From: Actinomycetospora cinnamomea
GTDB lineage: Bacteria; Actinomycetota; Actinomycetes; Mycobacteriales; Pseudonocardiaceae
Length of the DNA: 64,000 nucleotides
Assembly (NCBI RefSeq): GCF_003096675.1
Contig: NZ_QEKW01000002.1
Span: 1-64,000 of the forward strand
Direction: 5' to 3'
Shown here: in pieces, positions 47,128 through 55,728 of the stretch
How positions within the stretch are numbered: position 1 is the first letter of the stretch
How the letters are laid out: every line of letters begins with the position of its first letter
Made by a program: the position numbers and the translations under genes
Notes under the pieces: generated by a model
Told to the model about the DNA's origin: nothing
Databases searched by the model: none
The model's input: only the letters and a program-made list of their open reading frames with translations

Positions 47128-47532
47128 ATGCCGGGACTGACCCTTGCCGAGGCCCGCCGGATGCTCGATGCCGGGCTCGCCGAGGCCGACGCGATCGGCC
47201 AGCCGATGAACGTGGCGATCGTCGACGCGGGTGGCCACCTGCTGGCCTTCGCCCGCCAGGACGGCGCGATCCGGGCCAGCATCGACATCGCCCAGCGCAA
47301 GGCGAAGACCTCGATCCTCATGGAGGCCCCGACCGCGGCGCTCATGCCGCTGGTCCAGCCGGGTGCCGAGCTCTACGGGCTCGAGCAGACCGCCGGCGGC
47401 ATGGTCGTCTTCGGTGGCGGAATCCCGGCGCACCGCGACGGCGAGCTGGTCGGCGCCGTCGGCGTCAGCGCCGGCTCGGCCGAGCAGGACGTCCGCGTCG
47501 CCGAGGCCGCCGTCGCCGCGCTGAAGGCCTGA
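47128..47532 (+). CDS. GlcG/HbpS-like (DUF336, PduO C-terminal type) protein
   Basis: 134 residues, the full GlcG_HbpS domain: LTLAEARRMLDAGLAEADAI, VAIVDAGGHLLAFARQDGA and GGIPAHRDGELVGAVGVSAG. In other organisms this domain is the C-terminal half of PduO or the extracellular haem sensor HbpS; here it has no signal peptide. ATG at 47128 follows GGAGG at 8 bases. As first gene of the dehydratase operon, it may bind a corrinoid or haem, or support dehydratase function; this is inference from neighbours. Confidence 0.85.
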   Translation: MPGLTLAEARRMLDAGLAEADAIGQPMNVAIVDAGGHLLAFARQDGAIRASIDIAQRKAKTSILMEAPTAALMPLVQPGAELYGLEQTAGGMVVFGGGIPAHRDGELVGAVGVSAGSAEQDVRVAEAAVAALKA

Positions 47533-47571
47533 CCAGAGCACGACCCCACACGAGCGGATGGTGAGCGACCC

Positions 47572-48012
47572 GTGACCCAGACCGGCGACCGGCATCTCGA
47601 CCCCGCGGTCGACTACCCCCTGAGCAGCCGGCGGCCCGACCTGCTGCACACCCCGACCGGCAAGCACATCGAGGACTTGACCCTGGACGCGGTGGTGGCG
47701 GGCGACCTCAGCCCGCTGGACCTGCGCATCGCGCCCGACACGCTGCTCATGCAGGCCGAGATCGCCGACGGCGCGGGGCGGTGGCAGCTGGCGGAGAACT
47801 TCCGCAGGGCTGCCGAGATGACCGAGATCCCCGACGAGCGTGTCCTCGCGATGTACAACGCCCTGCGGCCCAACGCCTCCAGCGGGCAGGAGCTGGCCGA
47901 TCTGGCCGACGAGCTCGAGCGTGAGTACTCGGCGGGGCGCACTGCGGCCCTCGTCCGCGAGGCCGCCGACGTCTACGGGCGACGCAACCTGCTGGCCGCC
48001 GCCGACGACTGA
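47572..48012 (+). CDS. pduE: Diol/glycerol dehydratase small (gamma) subunit
   Basis: 146 residues. DYPLSSRRPDLLHTPTGKHI is the conserved N-terminal block of PduE/DhaE, and DLRIAPDTLLMQAEIADGAG and YNALRPNASS are the other small-subunit motifs. The gamma chain completes the (alpha-beta-gamma)2 adenosylcobalamin-dependent dehydratase. Here it precedes the large subunit, unlike the large-medium-small order of enteric pdu operons. GTG at 47572 follows GGTGAG. Confidence 0.9.
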   Translation: MTQTGDRHLDPAVDYPLSSRRPDLLHTPTGKHIEDLTLDAVVAGDLSPLDLRIAPDTLLMQAEIADGAGRWQLAENFRRAAEMTEIPDERVLAMYNALRPNASSGQELADLADELEREYSAGRTAALVREAADVYGRRNLLAAADD

Positions 48013-48056
48013 CCCCGCGGACGACACTGTCGCCCCGCGACCCGAGAGAGGCCGTC

Positions 48057-49763
48057 ATGACCAGTACCGACCGCCCGGCCCAGAACCGGCACTCGACGCG
48101 CACCGAGATCATCGAGGCCCGACCGATCCAGCTCGACGGCTTCGTCGAGGAGTGGCCCGAGGTCGGCATGATCGCGATGGAGAGCCCCTACGACCCGGAG
48201 CCGAGCATCCGCGTCGAGGACGGCGTCATCGTCGAGATGGACGGGCGCGAGCGCTCCGACTTCGACTTCCTCGACCAGTTCATCGCTGACCACGCGATCG
48301 ACATCTCTGCCGCCGAGGAGGCCATGGCCCTCGACGCGCAGGAGATCGCCGCCCGGATCGTCGACCCCCGAGTACCGCGGCAGGACATCCTCCACCTCAC
48401 TCGCGGGCTGACCCCGGCCAAGCTGCTCGACGTCGTCGAGAGCATGAACGTCGTCGAGATCATGATGGCGATGCAGAAGATGCGCGCCCGGCGGACCCCC
48501 GCCAACCAGGCGCACTCGACCAGCGCCCGGGACAACCCCGTGCAGGTCGCCGCCGACGCCGCGGAGGCCGCGCTGCGCGGGTTCGCCGAGCTGGAGACCA
48601 CCCTCGGCGTCGTGCGGTACGCGCCGCTGGTGGCCATCGCGCTGCAGGTCGGCGGGCAGACCGGGCGCGGCGGCGTCATCACCCAGTGCGCGCTCGAGGA
48701 GGCGACCGAGCTCGAGCTCGGGATGCGGGGCATCACCGCCTACGCCGAGACGATCTCGGTGTACGGCACCGAGTCGGTGTTCGTCGACGGCGACGACACG
48801 CCCTGGTCCAAGGCGTTCCTCGCGTCCGCCTACGCCTCGCGCGGGATCAAGATGCGCTTCACCTCGGGGACCGGGGCCGAGGTGCAGATGGGCAACGCCG
48901 AGGGCAAGTCCATGCTGTACCTGGAGATCCGCTGCATCCAGGTGGCCAAGGGCGCGGGTGTGCAGGGCCTGCAGAACGGCTCCATCAGCTGCATCGGCGT
49001 GCCGGGGGCCGTGCCCTCCGGCATCCGCGCGGTGGCCGCGGAGAACCTGGTGGCCAGCATGCTCGACCTGGAGTGCGCGTCGGGCAACGACCAGTCGTTC
49101 TCGCACTCGCCCATGCGGCGCACGGCACGCACCATGCCCCAGCTGCTGCCCGGGACCGACTTCGTGGTGTCCGGCTACTCCGGCGTCCCCAACGCCGACA
49201 ACATGTTCGCGGGCTCCAACTGGGACCCGGAGGACTACGACGACTGGAACACCATCCAGCGCGACCTCAAGGTCGACGGCGGGCTGCGCCACGTCGCCGA
49301 GAAGGAGGTCCTGGCGGTGCGGGGCAAGGCGATCCGCGCTCTGCAGGCCGTCTTCGCGGGCCTCGACCTGCCGCCGATCACCGACGAGGAGGTCGACGCC
49401 GGCATCTACGCCCACGGCAGCGAGGAGCTCCCGGAGCGCGACGTGCTCGAGGACCTCAAGGCGGCCAAGGGCGTGATGGATCGCGGCATCACCGGGCTGG
49501 ACCTGGTGGCCGCCCTGGAGAAGGGGGGGTTCCGCGACGTCGCCGAGAACCTGCTCCACGTGCTGCGCCAGCGCGTCTCCGGCGACCTGTTGCAGACCTC
49601 GGCGATCCTCGACGGCGACTTCTCCGTGCGGTCGGCGATCAACGACGCCAACGACTACGCAGGTCCCGGCACCGGCTACCGCCCCTCGGGCGAGCGCTGG
49701 GAGGAGATGAAGCGGCTGCGCCACGTGCTGTCCGCCAGCAACCCCGAGCAGGAGGTCGAGTGA
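48057..49763 (+). CDS. pduC: Diol/glycerol dehydratase large (alpha) subunit, B12-dependent
   Basis: 568 residues. The TIM-barrel chain carries expected active-site blocks of Klebsiella diol dehydratase: Gln and His of NQAHSTSARDNPVQ, Glu of ELETT, Glu of YAETISVYGTE, Asp of GNDQSF, Ser of SGYSGVPN. FTSGTGAEVQMG and RDLKVDGGLR are also conserved. It converts 1,2-propanediol or glycerol to the aldehyde by a radical mechanism. Which substrate is preferred cannot be told. No B12-independent (GldA radical) features. Confidence 0.95.
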   Translation: MTSTDRPAQNRHSTRTEIIEARPIQLDGFVEEWPEVGMIAMESPYDPEPSIRVEDGVIVEMDGRERSDFDFLDQFIADHAIDISAAEEAMALDAQEIAARIVDPRVPRQDILHLTRGLTPAKLLDVVESMNVVEIMMAMQKMRARRTPANQAHSTSARDNPVQVAADAAEAALRGFAELETTLGVVRYAPLVAIALQVGGQTGRGGVITQCALEEATELELGMRGITAYAETISVYGTESVFVDGDDTPWSKAFLASAYASRGIKMRFTSGTGAEVQMGNAEGKSMLYLEIRCIQVAKGAGVQGLQNGSISCIGVPGAVPSGIRAVAAENLVASMLDLECASGNDQSFSHSPMRRTARTMPQLLPGTDFVVSGYSGVPNADNMFAGSNWDPEDYDDWNTIQRDLKVDGGLRHVAEKEVLAVRGKAIRALQAVFAGLDLPPITDEEVDAGIYAHGSEELPERDVLEDLKAAKGVMDRGITGLDLVAALEKGGFRDVAENLLHVLRQRVSGDLLQTSAILDGDFSVRSAINDANDYAGPGTGYRPSGERWEEMKRLRHVLSASNPEQEVE

Positions 49764-49764
49764 C

Positions 49765-50355
49765 GTGACCAGCACCGAGACCGGGCGACCGGAGCGCACC
49801 GCCGAGATCACCGAGAAGGGGCCGGCCGGACGCGGTGAGCGCGAGGACGAGGTGGTCCTGGGGATCTCGCCCGCCTTCTGCTCCTTCTTCACCAAGACCA
49901 TCTCGAACATCCCGCTCGCGGAGGTGCTGCGCGAGGTGATGGCCGGCGTCGAGGAGCAGGGCGTCTCGCTGCGCATCGTGCGCGTGAAGGACTCCAGCGA
50001 CCTGGCCAAGATCGCCCACCGGGCGGCCCGGCTGTCCGGGTCGGGGATCGGGGTGGGGATCCTGTCCCGCGGGACCTCGATGATCCACCAGAAGGACCTG
50101 GCCAAGCTCAGCAACCTCGAGCTGTTCCCCCAGGCCCCGCTGCTGACGCCGGAGACCTTCCGCGCCATCGGCAGCAACGCCGCGCAGTACGCCAAGGGCG
50201 ACTCGCCCGCGCCGGTCCCGGTGCAGAACGACTTCATGGCCCGCCCGCGCTACCAGGCCAAGGCGGCGCTGCTGCACCTCAAGGAGACCGAGATGATCGA
50301 GCCGGACGGGGGCATCGTCGAGCTCGACGTGTCGATCCGACGCGCCGGGAGCTGA
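49765..50355 (+). CDS. pduD: Diol/glycerol dehydratase medium (beta) subunit
   Basis: 196 residues. EDEVVLGISPAFCSFFTKTI is the start of the conserved domain, with VRVKDSSDLAKIAHRAARLS, GIGVGILSRGTSMIHQKDL and LELFPQAPLLT matching PduD/DhaC, which binds the lower face of cobalamin. The N-terminal 30 residues are a short, charged extension without the amphipathic encapsulation peptide seen in microcompartment-targeted PduD. GTG lies one base after the large-subunit stop. Confidence 0.93.
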   Translation: MTSTETGRPERTAEITEKGPAGRGEREDEVVLGISPAFCSFFTKTISNIPLAEVLREVMAGVEEQGVSLRIVRVKDSSDLAKIAHRAARLSGSGIGVGILSRGTSMIHQKDLAKLSNLELFPQAPLLTPETFRAIGSNAAQYAKGDSPAPVPVQNDFMARPRYQAKAALLHLKETEMIEPDGGIVELDVSIRRAGS

Positions 50356-50360
50356 CCGCG

Positions 50361-52232
50361 GTGGCATCCGGCGCGCCGCGCCTCGTCGTCGGCGTGGACA
50401 TCGGCAACTCGACCACGGAGGCCTGCTGCGCCCGCGTCGACGACGACGGCGGCGTGGAGTACCTCGGCAGCGGCCTCGCGCCCACCACCGGGATCAAGGG
50501 CACCCCCGACAACGCCGAGGGCGTGCGGAAGGCCGCCGGGCAGGCGCTGGCCGACGGCGGGTGCCGGTGGCCGGACGTCGACCTCGTCCTCACCAACGAG
50601 GCCACCCCGGTGATCAGCGGGCTCGCCATGGAGACCATCACCGAGACCGTCGTGACCGAGTCGACGATGATCGGCCACGACCCCCGGACCCCGGGCGGCA
50701 GCGGCATCGGTGTGGGCACCACGGTCGCCCTGGCCGACCTCGCCGAGCGGGCGGCCGGCGAGGACGTCCTCGTCGTGGTGCCCGCGGCGGAGGACTTCGA
50801 GGACGTCGCCGAGGCCCTGGTCGCGGCGGCCCGCCGCGGGGTCGGGGTGCGCGGCGCGATCCTGGGGGGCGACGACGCGGTGCTGGTGGCTAACCGGCTG
50901 GAGGAGACCCTGCCGATCGTCGACGAGGTGACCCTGGTCGACGAGGTCCCGCTGGGCATGCTCGCCGCCGTCGAGGTCGCCGAGCCGGGACGCACCATCC
51001 GCACCCTGTCCAACTCCTACGGCATCGCCACCCTGTTCGACCTCGACGCCGAGCAGACGAAGATGATCTCACCGGTGGCCCGGTCGCTCACCGGCAACCG
51101 GTCCGCGGTCGTCGTGCGCACCCCGGGCGGCGACATCACCGACCGCCGGGTGCCGGCCGGCTCGATCGCCCTGCGCGGGCGGTCCTCGACGGTGTCGGTC
51201 GAGGTCGACGCGGGCGCCGACGAGATCATGCGGGCGCTCGCCCGGATCCGGCCGCTGGTCGACGCCGAGGGGGAGAGCGGCACCCACGTCGGCGGCATGA
51301 TCGCCGGTGTCCGTGACGCGATGTCGGAGCTGACCGGGCAGCGTCCCGACGAGGTCGCCATCGAGGACCTGCTGGCGGTGGACACGCTCGTGCCGCAGGA
51401 GGTCCGCGGCGGGCTGGCCAAGGAGGTCGCGCGGGAGGACGCCGTCCTGCTCGCCGCGATGGTGCGCACCAGCCGCGGGCCGATGGAGCAGGTAGCCGCC
51501 GAGGTGCGCCGCGTGCTCGCCGAGGAGGCCCAACGTGTGCTCGAGGTCGAGATCGGCGGGATCGAGGCCGAGATGGCGGTCGGCGGCGCGCTGACCACCC
51601 CCGGCAGCGGGGAGCCGATCGTGGTGCTCGACCTCGGCGGCGGCTCGACGGACGCGGCCCACGCCGACACCGACGGCGAGGTGTACTCGGTGCACGTCGC
51701 GGGTGCCGGGGACCTGGTCACCACCCTCATCGACGCCGAGCTCGGCCTGGACGACAAGCAGGTGGCCGAGGAGATCAAGCGCTACCCGCTGGCGAAGGTG
51801 GAGAGCTTCTTCCACGTCCGGCACGAGAACGGCACGGCGCAGTTCTTCACCGAGCCGCTGGCCCCGGAGCTGTTCGCCCGGGTTGTGGTCCTCACCGACG
51901 AGGGCATGCACGCGGTCCCGGGCCGCCACGATCTGGCGACGCTGCGCCACACCCGACGCGAGGCCAAGCGGCGGGTGTTCGTGGTCAACGCGTTGCGCGC
52001 CCTCGAGCAGATCGCGCCGGGCGGCACCCTGCGCCAGATCGAGTTCGTGGTGCTGCTCGGCGGGTCCGCGCTCGACTTCGAGATCCCCGACATGATCGCC
52101 GACGCGGTCGCGCCGCACGGCATCGTCTGCGGCACCGGCAACGTCCGGGGCAGCCTGGGTCCCCGCAACGCGGTGGCGTCCGGGCTGGTGGCCGGGCACG
52201 CCCGCGGTCGCCGGGTCTCGGGGGCGGCGTGA
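50361..52232 (+). CDS. pduG: Diol/glycerol dehydratase reactivase large subunit
   Basis: 623 residues, the DdrA/PduG size. The actin-like ATPase fold is shown by VVGVDIGNSTTEACCARVDD at the N-terminus and VVLDLGGGSTDAAHADTDGE in the C-terminal half. NEATPVISGLAMETITETVV and TPGGDITDRRVPAGSI are family motifs. It exchanges damaged cobalamin for intact cofactor on the dehydratase, driven by ATP. It follows the medium subunit by five bases and overlaps the small reactivase gene by four. Confidence 0.94.
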   Translation: MASGAPRLVVGVDIGNSTTEACCARVDDDGGVEYLGSGLAPTTGIKGTPDNAEGVRKAAGQALADGGCRWPDVDLVLTNEATPVISGLAMETITETVVTESTMIGHDPRTPGGSGIGVGTTVALADLAERAAGEDVLVVVPAAEDFEDVAEALVAAARRGVGVRGAILGGDDAVLVANRLEETLPIVDEVTLVDEVPLGMLAAVEVAEPGRTIRTLSNSYGIATLFDLDAEQTKMISPVARSLTGNRSAVVVRTPGGDITDRRVPAGSIALRGRSSTVSVEVDAGADEIMRALARIRPLVDAEGESGTHVGGMIAGVRDAMSELTGQRPDEVAIEDLLAVDTLVPQEVRGGLAKEVAREDAVLLAAMVRTSRGPMEQVAAEVRRVLAEEAQRVLEVEIGGIEAEMAVGGALTTPGSGEPIVVLDLGGGSTDAAHADTDGEVYSVHVAGAGDLVTTLIDAELGLDDKQVAEEIKRYPLAKVESFFHVRHENGTAQFFTEPLAPELFARVVVLTDEGMHAVPGRHDLATLRHTRREAKRRVFVVNALRALEQIAPGGTLRQIEFVVLLGGSALDFEIPDMIADAVAPHGIVCGTGNVRGSLGPRNAVASGLVAGHARGRRVSGAA

Positions 52233-52630
52233 GCGTCGGCGACGGCCCGACCCGTCCGATGGTGCTCGTCGCCGCCGCCGGGACGTTCCCCGCCGCGATC
52301 CTGCGGGAGCTGCGCGCCGGGCTGGAGGAGGAGGGCGTGCCGCACGAGCTGCGGCCCGGCCACGACGACGAGCCCGACCCGACCGTCCTGGCCCACCGCG
52401 TCGCGCGCGATTCATCGCTCGAGGTCGGCGTCGGCCTCACCGAGCGCGGGATCGCCGTCCACCACGCGAAACTCCCGGCGGGGCGACCGGTCACGGTCGA
52501 CCCCGACGTCAACGCCGAGGTCGCCCGGCGGATGGGTCACGACGCGGCCCGCGTCGTCACCGGCGTCCCCCTCAAGCTCGTGACCGACGAGGACCACGCC
52601 GCCCCCGGCGACGCGGCCCGGCGCGCCTGA
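52229..52630 (+). CDS. pduH: Diol/glycerol dehydratase reactivase small subunit
   Basis: 133 residues. LREGLEEE-like helix (LRELRAGLEEEGVPHE), ARDSSLEVGVGLTERGIAVH and the C-terminal RRMGHDAARVVTGVPLKLV match DdrB/PduH, which resembles the dehydratase beta chain and swaps with it during reactivation. It is the last intact gene of the operon. Its C-terminal sequence is repeated about 150 bases downstream in a fragment. Confidence 0.92.
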   Translation: MSVGDGPTRPMVLVAAAGTFPAAILRELRAGLEEEGVPHELRPGHDDEPDPTVLAHRVARDSSLEVGVGLTERGIAVHHAKLPAGRPVTVDPDVNAEVARRMGHDAARVVTGVPLKLVTDEDHAAPGDAARRA

Positions 52631-52697
52631 CCCGCGCAGATCAGGCGGTGCGTCGCGCGGGGTCCTCGTCGTCGCTCGAACCCGAGCGAGGCCCAGA

Positions 52698-52754
52698 GGC
52701 GACGCGGCCCGCATCGTCGCGGGGCTGCCGCTGCGGACGGCGGCCGCCGGCTGA
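52698..52754 (+). pseudogene. Remnant of a second reactivase small-subunit C-terminus
   Basis: The 18 codons GDAARIVAGLPLRTAAAG end in TGA and match GHDAARVVTGVPLKLV of the intact gene at 52543-52590; the DNA GACGCGGCCCGC-TCGTC is nearly identical. No start or upstream reading frame remains. A small hairpin GCTCG/CGAGC at about 52675-52690 separates the two and may terminate the operon. Confidence 0.55.
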
Positions 52755-52772
52755 CGCCCGGCACCAGCCGGC

Positions 52773-53768
52773 TCAGGCCGGCCTGAGCTCCACGTCGCGC
52801 CCGTCCTCGTCGAACTGGAGGGCCAGGCGCAGCGCGCCCTGCCCGGTCTCGATGCCGCGGCGCAGGACGTCGGGGTCGGTCTCGAGCGGGTTGATGGTGT
52901 CCGCGCCGGACGGCGGGCGGACCTCGAACAGGTACGGGGGCTCGCCGTCGGGCGAGGCGGTGGCGTGGGCGAGCCGGCGGTCGTCGCCGCGGCGGTTCTC
53001 GAGCCGGTTGCCCAGCACGTGCACCAGCCCCGGCACGTTGACCGCGCCGAGCCGGGACACCAGCGCCTTCTCCAGGCGGGTCGCGTCGATCGCGGTCTGG
53101 TCCGCGCGGCGGGTGCGCAGCACGAGCACGTGCGTGGCGCCCTGGTGCACCGCGGTGCGGAAGGGGATCGGCTCGGCGACGGCGGCGTCGACGTAGCGGC
53201 GCCCATCGATCTCGACCGGCAGCCCGGCGAGCAGGGGGACCGCCGCGCTGGCGCGCAGCGCGAGCTGCAGGGAGGCCTTGTCGACGATGGTGTCGTGGAG
53301 GTCGACGGCCTCGCCGGTCTCGACGTCGGTGGCCACCGGGTGCAGCGGGACCTCGGCGTCGAGCACCATCTGCCAGTCGAGCGGGACGATGTCCTCGCCG
53401 ACGGTGTGGATGAGGTACTCGACGTCGACCACCGGCTGGCCGCGCAGCCCGCGGCCGGGCCGGGTCACCCGCTCCATGAGCCCCGGGCGGTACCAGCCGG
53501 CGCAGCAGTGCGCGGCCTGCGCGCCGACGAGCCAGCTCCCCGCCAGCGCGCCGGCGGACGAGCCGTAGACGGCGTCGAAGCACTCCGCGAGCCCGAGCTC
53601 CTCGAGCGCCAGCACCATGCCCGAGGAGTACGTGGCCCGGCTGCCGCCGCCCTCGACGGCCAGGGCGACGCGGTGGGGGTCGCTCCGCCGGCTCGGCGTG
53701 CTGCCCTCGGCGCGCCGGGCGGCCAGCACGTCGAGGACCGGGTGGGCGCGCACCGGGGCATCATGCAC
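52773..53768 (-). CDS. Patatin-like phospholipase
   Basis: 331 residues. ALAVEGGGSRATYSSGMVLA holds the glycine-rich oxyanion hole, YGSSAGALAGSW the GXSXG nucleophile Ser, and RYVDAAVAEPIPF the catalytic DG/A region, here DAA. The family are membrane-active lipid acyl hydrolases, some of them effectors or stress enzymes. The third motif is Asp-Ala instead of the usual Asp-Gly, a mild deviation. GTG at 53768 lies directly after GAGGAG, too close to be ideal; a later GTG is possible. Convergent with the dehydratase operon and divergent from the CocE gene. Confidence 0.87.
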   Translation of the reverse strand: MHDAPVRAHPVLDVLAARRAEGSTPSRRSDPHRVALAVEGGGSRATYSSGMVLALEELGLAECFDAVYGSSAGALAGSWLVGAQAAHCCAGWYRPGLMERVTRPGRGLRGQPVVDVEYLIHTVGEDIVPLDWQMVLDAEVPLHPVATDVETGEAVDLHDTIVDKASLQLALRASAAVPLLAGLPVEIDGRRYVDAAVAEPIPFRTAVHQGATHVLVLRTRRADQTAIDATRLEKALVSRLGAVNVPGLVHVLGNRLENRRGDDRRLAHATASPDGEPPYLFEVRPPSGADTINPLETDPDVLRRGIETGQGALRLALQFDEDGRDVELRPA

Positions 53769-53797
53769 GCTCCTCTCCGGCGGTGCCCCGCGGGCAC

Positions 53798-53852
53798 GTG
53801 AGCGGGAAGAAGTGCTGGGGCGCCTCGAAGTGCTCACGTGCGCGGAGCGCAC
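53798..53852. repeat. Dispersed palindrome, class C copy 3, between divergent genes
   Basis: Hairpin 53798-53837 (GTGAGCGGGAAGAAGTGCT ... CGAAGTGCTCAC) plus GTGCGCGGAGCGCAC at 53838-53852. Unlike the other copies it lies upstream of two diverging genes, where a terminator role is not obvious. Confidence 0.85.
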
Positions 53853-53873
53853 CCCGCGGCGAGACTGGCGCGG

Positions 53874-55556
53874 ATGAGCCTCACGACCGCCCTGCTGCGC
53901 CGGGCGATGCGCCTGCCCGCGCCCCGCGCCCGGCGCGTGTCGGTCGACCGCGACGTCGCGGTCCCGATGCCCGACGGCACCGTCCTGCGCCACGACCACC
54001 ACCGTCCCGCCGGGGTGGCGCGGGGTCCGGTGGTCGTGGTGCGCAGCCCCTACGGGCGCGCGGGGTGGGTCGGCACGGTGTTCGGGCGCCTCGTCGCCGA
54101 GCGCGGCCTCCAGGTCGTCGTGCAGTCGGTGCGCGGCACGGCCGGTTCCGGCGGCGTCCTCTCGCCGTTCGACGAGGCCGACGACGGGTGCGCGTTCGTC
54201 GCCTGGGTGCTCGACCAGCCGTGGTGCGACGGGCGCCTGGCCACGCTCGGCCCCAGCTACCTGGGCCTGACGCAGTGGGCCCTGGCCCCGGCGGCGGGCG
54301 GGGCCCTGCGCGCCATGGGCACGCTGGTCACCGCGTCCTCGTTCCGCGGCCAGACCTACCCCGGCGGCGCGTTCTCGCTGGACAACGCCCTGTCCTGGAC
54401 CTCGACGATGCGCACGCTCGCCGCCGGGCCCGTCGTCCGCGTCGTGCGGCTGCTGCGCGGGCGCCGCAACGTCGTCGACGCCCTCGACGCGCTGCCCCTG
54501 AGCTCCGCCGACTCGCGCGCCACCGGCGGCCAGGTCGACTGGTTCCAGGACTGGCTGCGCGAGTCCGACCCCGACTCGGCGTACTGGGCCCACCGCTCCT
54601 ACGGCGCCGGCATCGACGACGTCGCGCGGGCCGGGGTCGAGGTGGTGATGCTCGGCGGCTTCTCCGACATCTTCCTGCCCTGGCAGCTCGCCGACCACGC
54701 CGCGCTGCGGGCCGCCGGGGCGCGCCCGCGGCTCGTGCTGGGCCCGTGGGTGCACACCGCGGGCCCGGGCATGGCCGCCGGGATGCGCGAGTCGCTGGCC
54801 GCGTTCGAGCGGGTGCTCGACGGCGGCGGCGCGACGACGGCGGCGACCACCACGCAGACACCGGTCGCCGTGACGCTGTCCGGCGGCGGGGGCAGCCGGC
54901 GGCTCGCGGACTGGCCGCCGCCGGACGCCGTCGAGCGCACCTGGTACCTGCGCGCCGACCACTCCCTGTCGGTCCAGCCGCCGCCCGACCGGACCGACGG
55001 CGCCGTGCGCTGGCCCGGTACGCGGGTCGACTACGACCCCGGTGACCCCACCCCGGCCGTCGGCGGCCCCATCCTCACGGGCCGCTCGGGCCCCCGCGAC
55101 CAGTCCGCGCTCGAGGCCCGCCCCGACGTCGCCGTCTTCTCCTCCGACCCGCTCGCCGACGACGTCGTCGCCCTCGGCCCGGTGTCGGCCACGGTGCACC
55201 TGCGCACGGAGGTCGGGCACCTCGACGTCTTCGTCCGCGTCTGCGACGTCGACCCCCGCGGGCGCTCGGTGAACATCACCGACGGCCTCGTCCGCCTGAC
55301 CCCGGGCTCGCCGCCCACCGCCGCCGACGGCACCCGCGCGGTGACCCTGGACCTCTGGCCGACCGGTCACCGCTTCGCCGCCGGGCACCGGCTGCGCGTG
55401 CAGGTCTCCGGCGGCGCCCACCCGCGCTTCGCCCGCAACCCCGGGACGGGCGAACCGCTGGGCGAGGCCACGACGCTCGTGCCCCAGCCCCGTGAGGTGC
55501 TCCACGACGCGGCCCACCCCACCGCGGTGACGCTGGCCGTCGAGCCGAGGCACTAG
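53874..55556 (+). CDS. CocE/NonD-family hydrolase (X-Pro dipeptidyl-peptidase S15 type)
   Basis: 560 residues. The S15 alpha/beta-hydrolase domain has VRSPYGRAG and GPSYLGLTQ with the nucleophilic Ser; FSDIF supplies the Asp and GPWVHTAGP the His. The C-terminal part from about 400 is the jelly-roll domain of the family (LGPVSATVHLRTEVGHLDVF, WPTGHRFAAGHRLRVQVSGG). Members hydrolyse esters such as cocaine or N-terminal peptides. ATG at 53874 is chosen; the longer frame would start within the palindrome. Confidence 0.9.
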   Translation: MSLTTALLRRAMRLPAPRARRVSVDRDVAVPMPDGTVLRHDHHRPAGVARGPVVVVRSPYGRAGWVGTVFGRLVAERGLQVVVQSVRGTAGSGGVLSPFDEADDGCAFVAWVLDQPWCDGRLATLGPSYLGLTQWALAPAAGGALRAMGTLVTASSFRGQTYPGGAFSLDNALSWTSTMRTLAAGPVVRVVRLLRGRRNVVDALDALPLSSADSRATGGQVDWFQDWLRESDPDSAYWAHRSYGAGIDDVARAGVEVVMLGGFSDIFLPWQLADHAALRAAGARPRLVLGPWVHTAGPGMAAGMRESLAAFERVLDGGGATTAATTTQTPVAVTLSGGGGSRRLADWPPPDAVERTWYLRADHSLSVQPPPDRTDGAVRWPGTRVDYDPGDPTPAVGGPILTGRSGPRDQSALEARPDVAVFSSDPLADDVVALGPVSATVHLRTEVGHLDVFVRVCDVDPRGRSVNITDGLVRLTPGSPPTAADGTRAVTLDLWPTGHRFAAGHRLRVQVSGGAHPRFARNPGTGEPLGEATTLVPQPREVLHDAAHPTAVTLAVEPRH

Positions 55557-55573
55557 CGACTCGACGAACGGCG

Positions 55574-55600
55574 CCCCGACTGCCCCGACTGCCCCGACTG
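55574..55600. repeat. Three tandem copies of CCCCGACTG
   Basis: Short 9-bp tandem repeat in the 172-base gap between two co-directional hydrolase genes. No other signal is evident in this gap. Confidence 0.6.
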
Positions 55601-55728
55601 CTCCGTCGGAGTGAGGCGACGCGGCCGCTGGGACCCCGGTCACACCGCCCGTCGGCCGCGGGGAGCACCTGGTCGACATCACCGGCCGGCGGGCTGGAGG
55701 CGGCGGCGGAGACGCCGATCCTGGGTCC

